A stretch of 64,000 nt of DNA from CAIKMD01 sp036501365 (GCA_036501365.1 DASYAL010000087.1:1-64000); one strand, 5' to 3'; positions 24,683 through 34,313 are shown, numbered from the stretch's first letter. Translations and numbers: made by a program. The notes: generated from the letters alone by a model not told the origin.

Positions 24683-24765
24683 CGCTTGGGAATCCCGGCC
24701 CTGACCAGGTGCGGATGCTCCCGTTGGGGGCAGACGCGCGCCGTCGCCTCATGTATGATCGCGGC

Positions 24766-25500
24766 ATGCCGGACACTGCCGATCGGAAGACGCCGAAATA
24801 CCGCCGCGTGCTCTTGAAGCTCAGCGGCGAGGCGTTGATGGGCGATCAAAGCTCGGGCATCGATTCCGACATCATCGAGCGCATCGCCGCCGAGGTGAAA
24901 TCGGTCCACGACATGGGTGTCGAGGTCGCGCTGGTGGTGGGCGGCGGCAACATCTTCCGCGGCCTCACCGGCGCGGCGGTCGGCATCGAGCGCGCGACCG
25001 GCGACTACATGGGCATGCTCGCGACCGTCATCAACGCGCTGGCGCTGCAAAGCGCGCTCGAGAAGCTCGGCATCGAGACCCGCGTGCAGTCGGCCATCTC
25101 GATGCAAGAGGTGTGCGAGCCCTATATCCGCCGCCGCGCCATCGCGCATATGGAGAAGGGCCGCGCGGTGATCTTCGCCGCCGGCACCGGCAATCCGTTC
25201 TTCACCACCGACACGGCGGCGGCGCTGCGCGCCTCGGAGACCGGCTGCCAGGCGCTCTTGAAGGCGACCAAGGTCGACGGCGTCTACAGCGCCGATCCCA
25301 AGAAGGACCCGAAGGCCGAGCGCTACGAACACCTCAAATACATGGACGTGCTGACCCGCGATTTGCAGGTGATGGACACGGCGGCGATCGCGCTGTCGCG
25401 CGAGAATCGAATTCCGATCTTGGTGTTCTCGATCTACGAGAAGGGCGGTTTCGCCGACGTCGTCGCCGGCAAGGGACGCTTCACGATTGTCAGCGATTGA
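24766..25500 (+). CDS. pyrH: UMP kinase
   Basis: 244 residues from ATG 24766. YRRVLLKLSGEALMG starts the amino-acid-kinase fold; VVGGGNIFRG and FFTTDTAAALRASE are the UMP- and ATP-site motifs, and DGVYSADPKKDPKAERY is the DGVY-x-x-DP loop. It phosphorylates UMP to UDP and is hexameric in bacteria. The upstream in-frame ATG at 24751 is less likely by family length. It is followed 50 bp on by frr. Confidence 0.95.
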   Translation: MPDTADRKTPKYRRVLLKLSGEALMGDQSSGIDSDIIERIAAEVKSVHDMGVEVALVVGGGNIFRGLTGAAVGIERATGDYMGMLATVINALALQSALEKLGIETRVQSAISMQEVCEPYIRRRAIAHMEKGRAVIFAAGTGNPFFTTDTAAALRASETGCQALLKATKVDGVYSADPKKDPKAERYEHLKYMDVLTRDLQVMDTAAIALSRENRIPILVFSIYEKGGFADVVAGKGRFTIVSD

Positions 25501-25550
25501 TGCGACAATGACGGCGAACAGGCAGTAGGCCTCAGCGAGGAGATGCGGCC

Positions 25551-26111
25551 ATGAGCGAGGAAAAGGTCGTCACCGATCTGCGCAAGCGCATGGAGGGCGC
25601 GTTCGACGTGTTGCGCAAGGAGTTCGGCGGGCTGCGCACCGGCCGAGCTTCGGCCAGCCTCTTGGAGCCAGTCCACGTCGAGGCCTACGGCAATCGGATG
25701 CCGCTGACCCAGGTCGGCACGGTGAGCGTGCCGGAGCCGCGGCTGCTCATCGTCCAGGTCTGGGACAAGGGCAACGTCAAGGCGACCGAGAAGGCGATCC
25801 GCGAGGCGGGGCTCGGCCTCAACCCGCAGACCGAGGGCCAGACGATCCGCGTCCCGGTGCCCGATCTCTCGGAAGAGCGCCGCAAGGAGCTGACGAAGGT
25901 CGCCGCGAAATACGCCGAGCAGGCGCGCGTCTCGGTGCGCAACGTGCGGCGCGACGGCCTCGATCTGCTGAAAAAGCAGGAGAAGGACGGCACCGTCACC
26001 CAGGACCAGCACCGCAAGCTCGAGAAGGATATCCAGAGCCTCACCGACGCGACCATCAAGCGCGTCGACGATCTGCTGGCCACCAAGGACAAGGAGATAC
26101 TTCAGGTCTGA
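25551..26111 (+). CDS. frr: Ribosome recycling factor
   Basis: 186 residues. MEGAFDVLRKEFGGLRTGRASASLLEPV and VPVPDLSEERRKELTKVAAKYAEQARVSVRNVRRD are the classic RRF blocks of its three-helix bundle, ending in the usual VDDLLATKDKEIL. It splits post-termination ribosomes together with EF-G. GAGGAG lies 8 nt before ATG. Its TGA shares an A with the ATG of uppS. Confidence 0.97.
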   Translation: MSEEKVVTDLRKRMEGAFDVLRKEFGGLRTGRASASLLEPVHVEAYGNRMPLTQVGTVSVPEPRLLIVQVWDKGNVKATEKAIREAGLGLNPQTEGQTIRVPVPDLSEERRKELTKVAAKYAEQARVSVRNVRRDGLDLLKKQEKDGTVTQDQHRKLEKDIQSLTDATIKRVDDLLATKDKEILQV

Positions 26112-26848
26112 TGTCGGGGGAGCGGGATTTGTCCGCGCCGGCGCCGCCGGCGCATGTCGCGATCATCATGGACGGCAATGGCCGCTGGGCGAAGGCGCGC
26201 GCCCTGCCGCGTATCGCCGGCCACCGCCGGGGCGCGGAATCGGTGCGGCGGACGATCGAGGCCGCCGCCGAGCTCGGCATCTCCTATCTGACGCTGTTCG
26301 GCTTCTCCTCGGAGAACTGGAAGCGGCCGTCGGACGAGATCAACGATCTGATGGGGCTCTTGCGCCACTACCTGCGAGGCGAGATCGCAGAATTGCATAA
26401 GCAAGGCGTGCGTCTCGTCGTCATCGGCGACCGCGACCGGCTCGCGCCCGACATCGTCACCTTGATCGACAATGCCGAGCAGTTGACGCGCGGCAATGCG
26501 CGGCTGACCTTGATCGTCGCGCTCTCCTACGGCGGGCGCGACGACATCGTGCGCGCGACGCGCAAGCTCGCCGACGACGTCGCCGCGGGGCGGCTCGCGG
26601 CCGGGGACATCGACGAGACGAAATTCTCCTCCGCGCTCTTCACCGCCGGCATTCCCGATCCCGATCTTCTCATCCGCACCAGCGGCGAGCAGCGCATCAG
26701 CAATTTCCTCCTGTGGCAGTCGGCCTATACCGAGCTCGTCTTCACCGACACGCTGTGGCCGGATTTCGGCCGCGCCGATCTCGAGAAGGCGATCAACGAT
26801 TTCCACGGCCGCGAACGCCGCTACGGCGCCTCGGCCGGCTCGGGCTGA
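26111..26848 (+). CDS. uppS: Undecaprenyl diphosphate synthase
   Basis: 245 residues. HVAIIMDGNGRWAKARALPRIAGHRRG carries the catalytic Asp; LTLFGFSSENWKRP and the late LLIRTSGEQRISNFLLWQSAYTELVFTDTLWPDF are the conserved substrate-binding blocks. It makes the C55 lipid carrier for peptidoglycan and O-antigen from FPP and IPP at the membrane face. ATG 26111 overlaps the frr stop by one base, so the two are translationally coupled. Confidence 0.96.
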   Translation: MSGERDLSAPAPPAHVAIIMDGNGRWAKARALPRIAGHRRGAESVRRTIEAAAELGISYLTLFGFSSENWKRPSDEINDLMGLLRHYLRGEIAELHKQGVRLVVIGDRDRLAPDIVTLIDNAEQLTRGNARLTLIVALSYGGRDDIVRATRKLADDVAAGRLAAGDIDETKFSSALFTAGIPDPDLLIRTSGEQRISNFLLWQSAYTELVFTDTLWPDFGRADLEKAINDFHGRERRYGASAGSG

Positions 26849-26849
26849 T

Positions 26850-27683
26850 GTGGAGCCTTCGGTAGCGCCGCCGGGCGAACGCCGGCTCGAAAAGCATCCC
26901 GGCGTTCTGACCCTCCGCATCCTGTCGTCGCTGGTCTTGATACCGGGAGCCTTGGCCGCGGTGTGGTTCGGCGCGCCGTTCCTGCCGGCGCTCGTCGCGC
27001 TGGCGGGGGCGGGGATGGGCTGGGAATGGGCGCGCCTCGCGCGCATTTCCTCGCCGGTCGCGACCCTCCTCATTATCGCCGCGCCGTTCCTTGCCGCGAT
27101 CGCGATCGCCGTCGATCGCGATATCGCTGCCTTGCTCATCGCCGTGCTCTTCGCCGCCGGCGCCGCGCTCGCCGCGCCGCGCCGCGCCGCGCGGCTCTGG
27201 AGCGCGATCGGCACGCTGTGGATTTCGCTGCCTTGCGTCGCGATCCTCGCGCTCGATCGCGGCGCGGGCGGCCGCGCACGGATCTTCTTCCTGCTCGCGG
27301 TGGTATGGGCGAGCGATATCGGCGCCTATGCAAGCGGCCGGCTCATCGGCGGGCCGAAGCTCGCGCCGAGGCTGTCGCCAAACAAGACGTGGGCGGGCGC
27401 GTTCGGCGGTCTCGGCTGCGCCATGCTGACCGGCTTTATCGCCGCGCGCCTTGCCGGTGCGCCGGTGCCGCGCGTCGTCGCCGTGAGCTTCGTCGTCGCG
27501 CTCGCGGCGGAGCTCGGCGACCTCGCCGAATCCTTCGCCAAGCGCCGCTTCGGCGCGAAAGATTCGAGCCATCTCATCCCCGGCCATGGCGGGCTGCTCG
27601 ACCGTCTCGATTCGCTGCTCGCGGCCGCGCCGACGCTTGCCCTGATGCTCGCGGCGACCGCCCCTGGCGGACTCGGCCGCTGA
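26850..27683 (+). CDS. cdsA: Phosphatidate cytidylyltransferase
   Basis: 277 residues from GTG 26850, one base after the uppS stop. It has about seven membrane segments. The CdsA signature is complete: SDIGAYASGRLIGGPKLAPRLSPNKTWAG, then ELGDLAESFAKRRFGAKDSSHLIPGHGGLLDRLDSL. It converts phosphatidic acid and CTP to CDP-diacylglycerol in the inner membrane. In most alphaproteobacteria dxr follows; here only an 86-bp gap precedes rseP. Confidence 0.95.
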   Translation: MEPSVAPPGERRLEKHPGVLTLRILSSLVLIPGALAAVWFGAPFLPALVALAGAGMGWEWARLARISSPVATLLIIAAPFLAAIAIAVDRDIAALLIAVLFAAGAALAAPRRAARLWSAIGTLWISLPCVAILALDRGAGGRARIFFLLAVVWASDIGAYASGRLIGGPKLAPRLSPNKTWAGAFGGLGCAMLTGFIAARLAGAPVPRVVAVSFVVALAAELGDLAESFAKRRFGAKDSSHLIPGHGGLLDRLDSLLAAAPTLALMLAATAPGGLGR

Positions 27684-27769
27684 CCCTGTAAGCTTTTGCC
27701 GCACCTAATCTTTTTTTCATCATGGCGGCGCGGAATCTTTGCTATCCTGCGGCGCGGTTGAAGGAGTGG

Positions 27770-28948
27770 ATGGAGCGTATGGGCTCAATGGCGTCGGCGA
27801 CCGGCGGATTCGGCTATGTGTTCTGGTTTCTGGTCGTCCTGACCGTCCTCGTCTTTGTTCATGAGCTCGGTCACTATCTCGTCGCGCGCTGGAACGGCGT
27901 CCGCGTCGAGACCTTCTCGATCGGCTTCGGTCCCGAGCTCTTCGGCTGGACCGATCGCGCCGACACGCGCTGGAAGATCAGCGCCATTCCCTTGGGCGGC
28001 TACGTCAAGATGTTCGGCGACGCCGATCCGAGTTCGATGGCGCCGGCGCCGGCGCAAGTCACGCTGCCGGCCGGCGGGGCGCGCGAGATGACGCCGGACG
28101 AGCGCGCGGTTGCTTTCCATTACAAGCGCCTGCCGCAGCGCGCGGCGATCGTCGCCGCCGGCCCGATCGCGAATTTCGTCTTTGCCATCGTCGCGCTTGC
28201 CGGATTGTTCGCGACCGTCGGCCAGCCTTTCACGCTGCCGCAGGTCGGCAAGGTGCAGGACGGCAGCGCCGCGCAAGCGGCCGGCTTCCAGCCCGGCGAT
28301 ACCATCGTCTCGATCGACGGCGAGGCGGTCGAGCGCTTCGAGGACGTGCAGCGTCTGGTGCGACTCGATCCCGGCGCGCCGCTCTCGGTCGTCATTCATC
28401 GCGGCGACCAGGACACGACCCTGTCGGTCACGCCGAAGCTCAGCGAGATCACCGACCGCTTCGGCAACAAGCACGAATACGGGCTTCTCGGCATCGAGGG
28501 CCAGCGCGTGCAATATGTCCGCTACAATCCCGCGACGGCGGTGATGCGCGCGACCGACGAGACCGCCGACATCGTCGGCGGCACCTTGCAGGCGGTGTGG
28601 CAGATGATCATCGGCGCGCGCTCGACCGACGAGCTCGGCGGGCCGTTGCGCATCGCGCAAATGTCGGGCGAGGTCGCGCAATACGGTTTCTCGGCGATCC
28701 TGCCGTTCATGGCGGTGCTGTCGATAAACCTCGGATTGATCAACCTTTTCCCGATTCCCGTTCTTGACGGGGGACATCTTCTGTTTTATGCCGCTGAGGC
28801 CTTGCGCGGCCGGCCGCTGGGCCAACGCGCGCAGGAATATGGGTTCCGTTTCGGGCTCGCTTTGGTCTTGACGCTGATGGTATTCGCCACCTGGAACGAC
28901 CTCGTTCATCTCCGCGTCGTCGAGTTCTTGAAGGCGTTGGTCACCTAA
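27770..28948 (+). CDS. rseP: Site-2 intramembrane zinc protease RseP
   Basis: About 392 residues. The first helix holds HELGHY (His near residue 31), the zinc site; FSIGFGPELFGW and IPLGGYVKMFGD follow. A PDZ domain (QAAGFQPGDTIVSIDGEAVERFEDVQRLV) precedes the C-terminal NLFPIPVLDGGHLLFY with the third zinc ligand. It cuts anti-sigma factors and signal-peptide remnants in the membrane. The start could be ATG 27770, 27779 or 27788; AAGGAG lies just upstream of the first. Confidence 0.95.
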   Translation: MERMGSMASATGGFGYVFWFLVVLTVLVFVHELGHYLVARWNGVRVETFSIGFGPELFGWTDRADTRWKISAIPLGGYVKMFGDADPSSMAPAPAQVTLPAGGAREMTPDERAVAFHYKRLPQRAAIVAAGPIANFVFAIVALAGLFATVGQPFTLPQVGKVQDGSAAQAAGFQPGDTIVSIDGEAVERFEDVQRLVRLDPGAPLSVVIHRGDQDTTLSVTPKLSEITDRFGNKHEYGLLGIEGQRVQYVRYNPATAVMRATDETADIVGGTLQAVWQMIIGARSTDELGGPLRIAQMSGEVAQYGFSAILPFMAVLSINLGLINLFPIPVLDGGHLLFYAAEALRGRPLGQRAQEYGFRFGLALVLTLMVFATWNDLVHLRVVEFLKALVT

Positions 28949-28977
28949 GAGCGCAGTCGACGGGTCAGGGGGATTTG

Positions 28978-31377
28978 GTGGGGATCGTTCTCGGCGTTGC
29001 CCGGCGGCTCGCTCTCGCGCTGATCCTGCTGGTCGCCTTCGTGCCAACGCTTGCGGCCGTCGCGCAAACGCCGCAAGCCGCGCCGGCGCCCGCCGGACCC
29101 CCCGCCGTGCCGCCCGCCGCGGCCGTGCCGCCTGCCGCGATCGCGCCGCCCGCGGCGAATGTGCCGACCGGCGGCATCATCCAGGAAATCCGCATCGAGG
29201 GCACGCAGCGCGTCGACCCCGACACCGTCAAATCCTATCTCCAGGTGCAGCCCGGCGAGGCCTACGACTCCACGAAGCTCGATGCCTCGTTGAAGGCGCT
29301 CTATGCGACGGGTCTGTTCTCCGACGTCAACATGCGGCGCCAGGGCGATGCGCTGATCGTCACCGTGGTCGAGAACCCGGTCATCAACCGCGTCCAGTTC
29401 GAGGGCAATTCGAAGCTCACCGACGACAACCTCAACAGCGAGGTTCAGCTCAAGCCGCGTCTCGTCTTCACCCGCGAGAAGGTGCAGGCGGACGTGGTGC
29501 GCATTCTCAACCTCTACCGCCAGGCCGGCCGTTTCGCCGCGACCGTCCAGCCCAAGGTGATCGAGCTGCCGCAGAACCGCGTCGACCTCGTCTTCGAGAT
29601 CGACGAGGGGCCCTCGACCGGCATTCGCGGCATTACCTTCCTCGGCAACCAGAACTTCAGCGAAGGCACGCTGCGCGACATCATCTCGACCAAGGAATCG
29701 CGCTGGTGGCGCTTCCTCAGCAACGACGACACCTACGATCCCGACCGCCTGACCTACGACCGCGAGCTGTTGCGGAAATTCTATCTCTCGCAGGGCTATG
29801 CCGATTTCCGCGTCGTCTCGGCGGTCGCCGAGCTCGCGCCCGACCGCTCGGGCTTCCTCGTCACCTTCTCGATCGAGGAGGGCGAGCGCTACAAGTTCGG
29901 CAAGATCACCCTGACCAACGAGCTCAAGGACGTCGCTCCCGCGGTCTTGCAATCGCTGCTCACGGCGCGTGAAGCCGACTGGTACAACGCCGATCTCATC
30001 GACACCTCGGTCACCGCGGTCACCGACGCGCTCGGCGATCGCGGTTATGCCTTCGTCCAGGTGACCCCGTCGGTCAAGCGCAACGCCGACACGCACACGA
30101 TCGACGTCGCCTTCGACGTCAAGGAAGGCCCCGAGGTCTATGTCGAGCGTATCGACATCACCGGCAATCTTCGGACCCAGGATCGCGTGATCCGCCGCGA
30201 GTTCCGCCTCGTCGAGGGCGACGCCTTCAACACGACGAAGCTCAACCGCTCGAAGCAGCGCATCGACAATCTCGGCTTCTTCAAGAAGACCGACATCACC
30301 AACGATCCTGGCAGCGCGCCCGACAAGACGATCATCCACGTCAACGTGCAGGAGCAGTCGACCGGCGAGTTCCAGGTCGGCGTCGGCTACTCGACCACGG
30401 ACGGCCCGCTCGCCAATATCGGCATCCACGAGCGCAACCTCCTCGGCAAGGGCCAGGATCTGCGCATCGACACCACCATCGCCTACCGCACGCGCCAGGT
30501 CGATCTCAGCTTCACCGAGCCGTATTTCCTCAATCGCGAGCTCGCCGCCGGCTTCGACATCTTCGCGCTGCAGAACGACTACACTCTGTTCGCCGGCTAT
30601 GTGCAGACCTCGTACGGCGCCTCCGCGCGCATGGGTTATCAGTTCAACGAGGCGCTGCGCCAAACGCTCACCTACACCATCCGCTCCGACGAGATTTCGG
30701 AAGTCGTGCCCGGCGCCTCGCCCTTCATCGTCGCTCAGGAGGGCACGCGGCTCGCCTCGCTCGTCGGCCAGGTGCTGCTCTACGACAAGCGCGACAGCCG
30801 GCTGCAGCCGACCTCGGGCTATTTCGCCTCCTACAGCACCGACGTCGCCGGTCTCGGCGGCCAGGTCTTCTTCCTGCGCAACGGCATCAACGGCGGCTAC
30901 TACTATCCGGTCGCGACGAACTGGGTCGCCAGCGTGACCGGCGAGGCGGGCTATATCAAAGGCCTCGGCGAAGGGGTGCGCATCGAAGACCGCTATTTCG
31001 TCGGCGGCGACAATTTCCGCGGTTTCGCCAGCGGCGGCATCGGACCGCGCGATCTCACGACCAACAACTCGCTCGGCGCCAATGCCTACTGGATCGGGAC
31101 GCTGTCGCAGAGCATGCCGCTGGGCCTGCCCAAGGAGTTCGGACTCTCGGGCCATGTCTTCACCGATTTCGGCAGCGCCTGGAGCTTCGACAAGAACACC
31201 GCGCCGCCGAACAGCGATATCATCGCGGATTCGACCAAGATCCGGGTTTCGGTCGGCTATGGCTTCTCGTGGAATTCGCCGCTCGGCCCCTTGCGCCTCG
31301 ATCTGGCGGTGCCGGTGATCCGGGAGCCGTTCGACAAGCGCGAATTCTTCCGCGTCGGTTTCGGATCGAATTTCTAG
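28978..31377 (+). CDS. bamA: Outer-membrane protein assembly factor BamA
   Basis: About 799 residues from GTG 28978 (AGGGGGA 5-6 nt upstream; TTG 28975 is possible). A signal peptide ends AAVAQ. A Pro/Ala-rich linker of about 35 residues precedes POTRA 1 (IIQEIRIEGTQRVDPDTVKSYL). Five POTRA units run to about residue 430, then a 16-strand barrel with the VGYSTTDG start, VRIEDRYFVGGDNFRGF (the VRGF-type loop-6 motif) and a C-terminal Phe in GFGSNF. It inserts beta-barrel proteins into the outer membrane. The Pro-rich linker is longer than usual. Confidence 0.96.
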   Translation: MGIVLGVARRLALALILLVAFVPTLAAVAQTPQAAPAPAGPPAVPPAAAVPPAAIAPPAANVPTGGIIQEIRIEGTQRVDPDTVKSYLQVQPGEAYDSTKLDASLKALYATGLFSDVNMRRQGDALIVTVVENPVINRVQFEGNSKLTDDNLNSEVQLKPRLVFTREKVQADVVRILNLYRQAGRFAATVQPKVIELPQNRVDLVFEIDEGPSTGIRGITFLGNQNFSEGTLRDIISTKESRWWRFLSNDDTYDPDRLTYDRELLRKFYLSQGYADFRVVSAVAELAPDRSGFLVTFSIEEGERYKFGKITLTNELKDVAPAVLQSLLTAREADWYNADLIDTSVTAVTDALGDRGYAFVQVTPSVKRNADTHTIDVAFDVKEGPEVYVERIDITGNLRTQDRVIRREFRLVEGDAFNTTKLNRSKQRIDNLGFFKKTDITNDPGSAPDKTIIHVNVQEQSTGEFQVGVGYSTTDGPLANIGIHERNLLGKGQDLRIDTTIAYRTRQVDLSFTEPYFLNRELAAGFDIFALQNDYTLFAGYVQTSYGASARMGYQFNEALRQTLTYTIRSDEISEVVPGASPFIVAQEGTRLASLVGQVLLYDKRDSRLQPTSGYFASYSTDVAGLGGQVFFLRNGINGGYYYPVATNWVASVTGEAGYIKGLGEGVRIEDRYFVGGDNFRGFASGGIGPRDLTTNNSLGANAYWIGTLSQSMPLGLPKEFGLSGHVFTDFGSAWSFDKNTAPPNSDIIADSTKIRVSVGYGFSWNSPLGPLRLDLAVPVIREPFDKREFFRVGFGSNF

Positions 31378-31983
31378 ATGAGCGTTTCGGCCCGCTTCGT
31401 CCTTGCCGCGGCCCTGGCGCTGGCGGCGCTGCCGCCGCTGGCCGCGCGCAGCCAGCAGGTCGCGCCGCCGGTGCTCATCACCGTCGACGTGCAGCAGATC
31501 CTACGCGATTCGCTCGTCGCCAAAGACGTCCAGGCGCAGATGGACCAGCGCACCGATCGCTATACGAAGGAAGTCACCGACCAGGAGAACGACCTGCAGA
31601 AGACGCAGGACGAGCTCGAGCAGCAGCGCACGACCTTGGCGCCCGACGTCTTCAACGCCAAGATGCGCGATTTCCAGCAGCGCTACGACACCCTCGACAC
31701 TCGCGTTCAGGTGGCGCGACAGGCGCTCCAGCAATCGTATAATGACGCCATGACGAAGATCGAGAACACGGCGCTGCAGATCATCTCCGACATCGCCGCC
31801 GAGCGCAAAGCCAACATCGTCGTCGCCAAGGCGGCGGTGCTGTTCGAAGCGCCGCAGCTCGACATCACCCAGGAGGTGATCCAGCGGCTCGACGTCAAGC
31901 TGCCGCAGATCCAGCTTCAGGTGCCGCAGCAGCCGATCCCGCCGGGTGGGGCGGCGCCCAGCGCCGCGGCTCCGCCGCGCTGA
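31378..31983 (+). CDS. skp: Skp/OmpH-family periplasmic chaperone
   Basis: 201 residues with signal peptide ending LAARSQQ. VLITVDVQQILRDSLVAKDVQAQMDQ starts the OmpH domain; a long coiled coil (about residues 60-140) forms the tentacles, and IVVAKAAVLFEAPQLDITQEVIQRLD closes the trimer body. The Pro/Ala tail is extra. It holds unfolded outer-membrane proteins for BamA. ATG 31378 follows the bamA stop directly, so it is coupled. Confidence 0.9.
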   Translation: MSVSARFVLAAALALAALPPLAARSQQVAPPVLITVDVQQILRDSLVAKDVQAQMDQRTDRYTKEVTDQENDLQKTQDELEQQRTTLAPDVFNAKMRDFQQRYDTLDTRVQVARQALQQSYNDAMTKIENTALQIISDIAAERKANIVVAKAAVLFEAPQLDITQEVIQRLDVKLPQIQLQVPQQPIPPGGAAPSAAAPPR

Positions 31984-31986
31984 GCC

Positions 31987-33012
31987 ATGGCCGATCCGCG
32001 CTTCTTCGCTGTCGCTGGGCCGTTCACGGTCGCCGAGATCGCGCAGCGCATCGGCGCGCAGATCGCCGGCGCCGCGGCGCGCGACCGCGCGCTGCGCGAC
32101 GTCGCGCCGCTCGAGACGGCGACCGAGCGCGACCTCTCGTTCCTCGACAACCGCCGCTATCTCGACCAGTTCCGCGCGACGCGTGCCGGAGCGGTGATCG
32201 TCAGCGCGAAGCTCGCGGCCGACGCGCCCGAGGGCATGACGGTGCTGGTCGCGCCGCAGCCTTACCGCGCCTATGCGCTCGCGGCGCAGGCCTTCTATCC
32301 CGAGCCGCCGCCGGCGCCGGGCATCGCGCCGAGCGCCGTCATCGATCGCACCGCACGGCTTGGCGAGGGCTGCGCCGTCGACCCGCACGCCGTGATCGGC
32401 GCGGCGGTCGAGATCGGCAAGCGCTGTGCGATCGGCGCCAACGTCGTCGTCGGCGCCGCCGTGGTGCTCGGCGACGATGTCCGCATCGGCGCCAATGCCA
32501 CCCTCAGCCATTGCGTCGTCGGCGCGCGGGTGAAGATCTATCCCGGGGTGCGCATCGGCCAGGACGGCTTCGGCTTCGCGCCAGATCCGGAGTCGCCGGT
32601 GAAGGTGCCGCAGCTCGGTCGCGTCATCATCGGCGACGATGTCGAGATCGGCGCCAACAGCACGATCGATCGCGGCGCCGGGCCGGACACGGTGATCGGC
32701 TCGGGCACGATGATTGATAATCTGGTGCAGATCGGGCACAACGTGCAGATCGGGCGCGGCTGCGTGATCGTGGCGCAAGTCGGCATCTCGGGCAGCTCGC
32801 GGCTCGGCGACTATGTGATGATCGGAGGGCAAGGCGGCTTGGCGGGCCATCTCAGCATCGGCTCCGGCGCCAAGATCGGCGCGCAAGCGGGCGTCATGCG
32901 CGACGTCGCCCCGGGCGAGGTGGTGCTCGGCTCGCCGGCCATCCCGATCAAGGAATTCCACTATCTCACCGCCTATATCCGGCGCCTCGCGGCCAAGCAC
33001 AGGGGCGAATGA
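31987..33012 (+). CDS. lpxD: UDP-3-O-(3-hydroxyacyl)glucosamine N-acyltransferase
   Basis: 341 residues. The N-terminal uridine-binding domain includes ATERDLSFLDNRRYLDQF, then a left-handed beta-helix of hexapeptide repeats from residue 113, interrupted by IGQDGFGFAPDP. Catalytic His lies near residue 251 in LVQIGHNVQIG. It adds the second 3-hydroxyacyl chain of lipid A in the cytoplasm. It lies 3 bp after skp and 1 bp before fabZ. Confidence 0.96.
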   Translation: MADPRFFAVAGPFTVAEIAQRIGAQIAGAAARDRALRDVAPLETATERDLSFLDNRRYLDQFRATRAGAVIVSAKLAADAPEGMTVLVAPQPYRAYALAAQAFYPEPPPAPGIAPSAVIDRTARLGEGCAVDPHAVIGAAVEIGKRCAIGANVVVGAAVVLGDDVRIGANATLSHCVVGARVKIYPGVRIGQDGFGFAPDPESPVKVPQLGRVIIGDDVEIGANSTIDRGAGPDTVIGSGTMIDNLVQIGHNVQIGRGCVIVAQVGISGSSRLGDYVMIGGQGGLAGHLSIGSGAKIGAQAGVMRDVAPGEVVLGSPAIPIKEFHYLTAYIRRLAAKHRGE

Positions 33013-33013
33013 C

Positions 33014-33517
33014 ATGGCTATGAGGGAAGCGCCCGCCCAGGCCACCGAGCCCGTCGTTACTGCGGAAATCGATCTCAAGCAGATCATGCAGATGATCCCG
33101 CATCGCTATCCGTTCCTGATGATCGACAAGGTCATCGACGTCGTGCGCGGCGTCAAAGCCACCGGCGTCAAATGCATTACCATCAACGAGCCGCATTTCC
33201 AGGGCCATTTCCCGCGCTGGCCGGTGATGCCCGGCGTCCTCATTATCGAGGCGATGGCGCAGACCGCGGCGGTGATGGTGGTCGACGCGATCGGCGATCT
33301 CGCCGCCGGCAAGCTCGTCTATTTCACCAGCATCGACGGCGCGCGCTTCCGCCGCCCGGTGGTGCCGGGCTCGACCTTGCACATCCATGTCGAGCGCGTG
33401 CACAGCCGCGGCACGGTGTGGAAGTTCTCGGGCAAGGCGATGGTCGGCGACAAGCTGGTCGCCGAGGCGACCTACGGCGCCATGATCATGGACAACAACA
33501 TCAACACCAATGAGTGA
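33014..33517 (+). CDS. fabZ: 3-hydroxyacyl-ACP dehydratase FabZ
   Basis: 167 residues with the hot-dog fold. IMQMIPHRYPFLMIDKV starts the domain; the active-site His65 and Glu79 lie in HFQGHFPRWPVMPGVLIIEAMAQ. It dehydrates 3-hydroxyacyl-ACP and so competes with LpxA/LpxD for the same precursors, which explains its place in the lipid A operon. Its last 8 bp overlap lpxA. Confidence 0.96.
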   Translation: MAMREAPAQATEPVVTAEIDLKQIMQMIPHRYPFLMIDKVIDVVRGVKATGVKCITINEPHFQGHFPRWPVMPGVLIIEAMAQTAAVMVVDAIGDLAAGKLVYFTSIDGARFRRPVVPGSTLHIHVERVHSRGTVWKFSGKAMVGDKLVAEATYGAMIMDNNINTNE

Positions 33518-34313
33518 CGTTCATCCGACGGCGCTGATCGAGCCCGGGGCCGAGCTCGGCGTCACGACGAAGGTCGGACCCTTTTGCCATGTCGGCCGTC
33601 ATGTCCAGCTCGGCGAGGACGTCGAGCTGATCAGCCATGTCGCCGTGGCCGGCCGCACCGCGATCGGCGAGGGCACGCGCATCTTTCCCTTCGCATCGAT
33701 CGGCCATCAGCCGCAGGACCTGAAATACAAGGGCGAGGAATCGCGCCTCGTCATCGGCCGCAACAACATCATCCGCGAGCAGGTGACGATGAATCCCGGC
33801 ACCGAGGGCGGCGGCATGGTGACGCGCATCGGCGACAGCTGCCTCTTCATGGTCAGCGTCCATGTCGCGCATGATTGCCTCATCGGCAACCAGGTCATCA
33901 TGGCCAACAACGCGGCGGTCGCCGGCCATGTGACAGTCGGCGACTTTGCCGTGCTCGGCGGCATGTCGGCGGTCCATCAATTCGTCCGCATCGGCCAATA
34001 TGCGATGGTCGGCGGCGTCACCGGCGTCGAGCGCGACGTCATCCCCTATGGCTCGGTCATGGGCGACCGCGCGCGGCTTTGCGGCCTCAACATCGTCGGC
34101 ATGCAGCGCCGCGGCTTCTCGCGCGACGACATCCAAGGCCTGCGCAACGCCTATCAGGCGCTGTTCGAGGCCGAGAACGGCACTTTTGCCGAACGGGTGG
34201 AGACCGTCGCGGCGCGCTTTGCCGGCGTGCGCCCGGTCGAAGACCTGCTGCGCTTCATCCGGGAGGATTCGCCGCGCGGGCTGGTCCAGCCGAAATCCGC
34301 TAATGGCGGGTAA
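33510..34313 (+). CDS. lpxA: UDP-N-acetylglucosamine acyltransferase
   Basis: 267 residues. A hexapeptide beta-helix begins HPTALIEPGAELG, with FPFASIGHQPQDLKYKGE and catalytic His near residue 121 in SVHVAHDCLIG. The helical C-terminal domain ends in RFIREDSPRGL. It performs the first step of lipid A synthesis. It overlaps both fabZ (8 bp) and lpxI (11 bp), showing tight coupling. Confidence 0.96.
   Translation: MSDVHPTALIEPGAELGVTTKVGPFCHVGRHVQLGEDVELISHVAVAGRTAIGEGTRIFPFASIGHQPQDLKYKGEESRLVIGRNNIIREQVTMNPGTEGGGMVTRIGDSCLFMVSVHVAHDCLIGNQVIMANNAAVAGHVTVGDFAVLGGMSAVHQFVRIGQYAMVGGVTGVERDVIPYGSVMGDRARLCGLNIVGMQRRGFSRDDIQGLRNAYQALFEAENGTFAERVETVAARFAGVRPVEDLLRFIREDSPRGLVQPKSANGG

Noticed and set aside
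28945..31155. 736-codon open frame on the minus strand opposite bamA
   Set aside because: It is the mirror of strongly supported bamA codons; composition is Arg/Glu/Asp/Ala-rich with no motif. High GC leaves antisense frames open.
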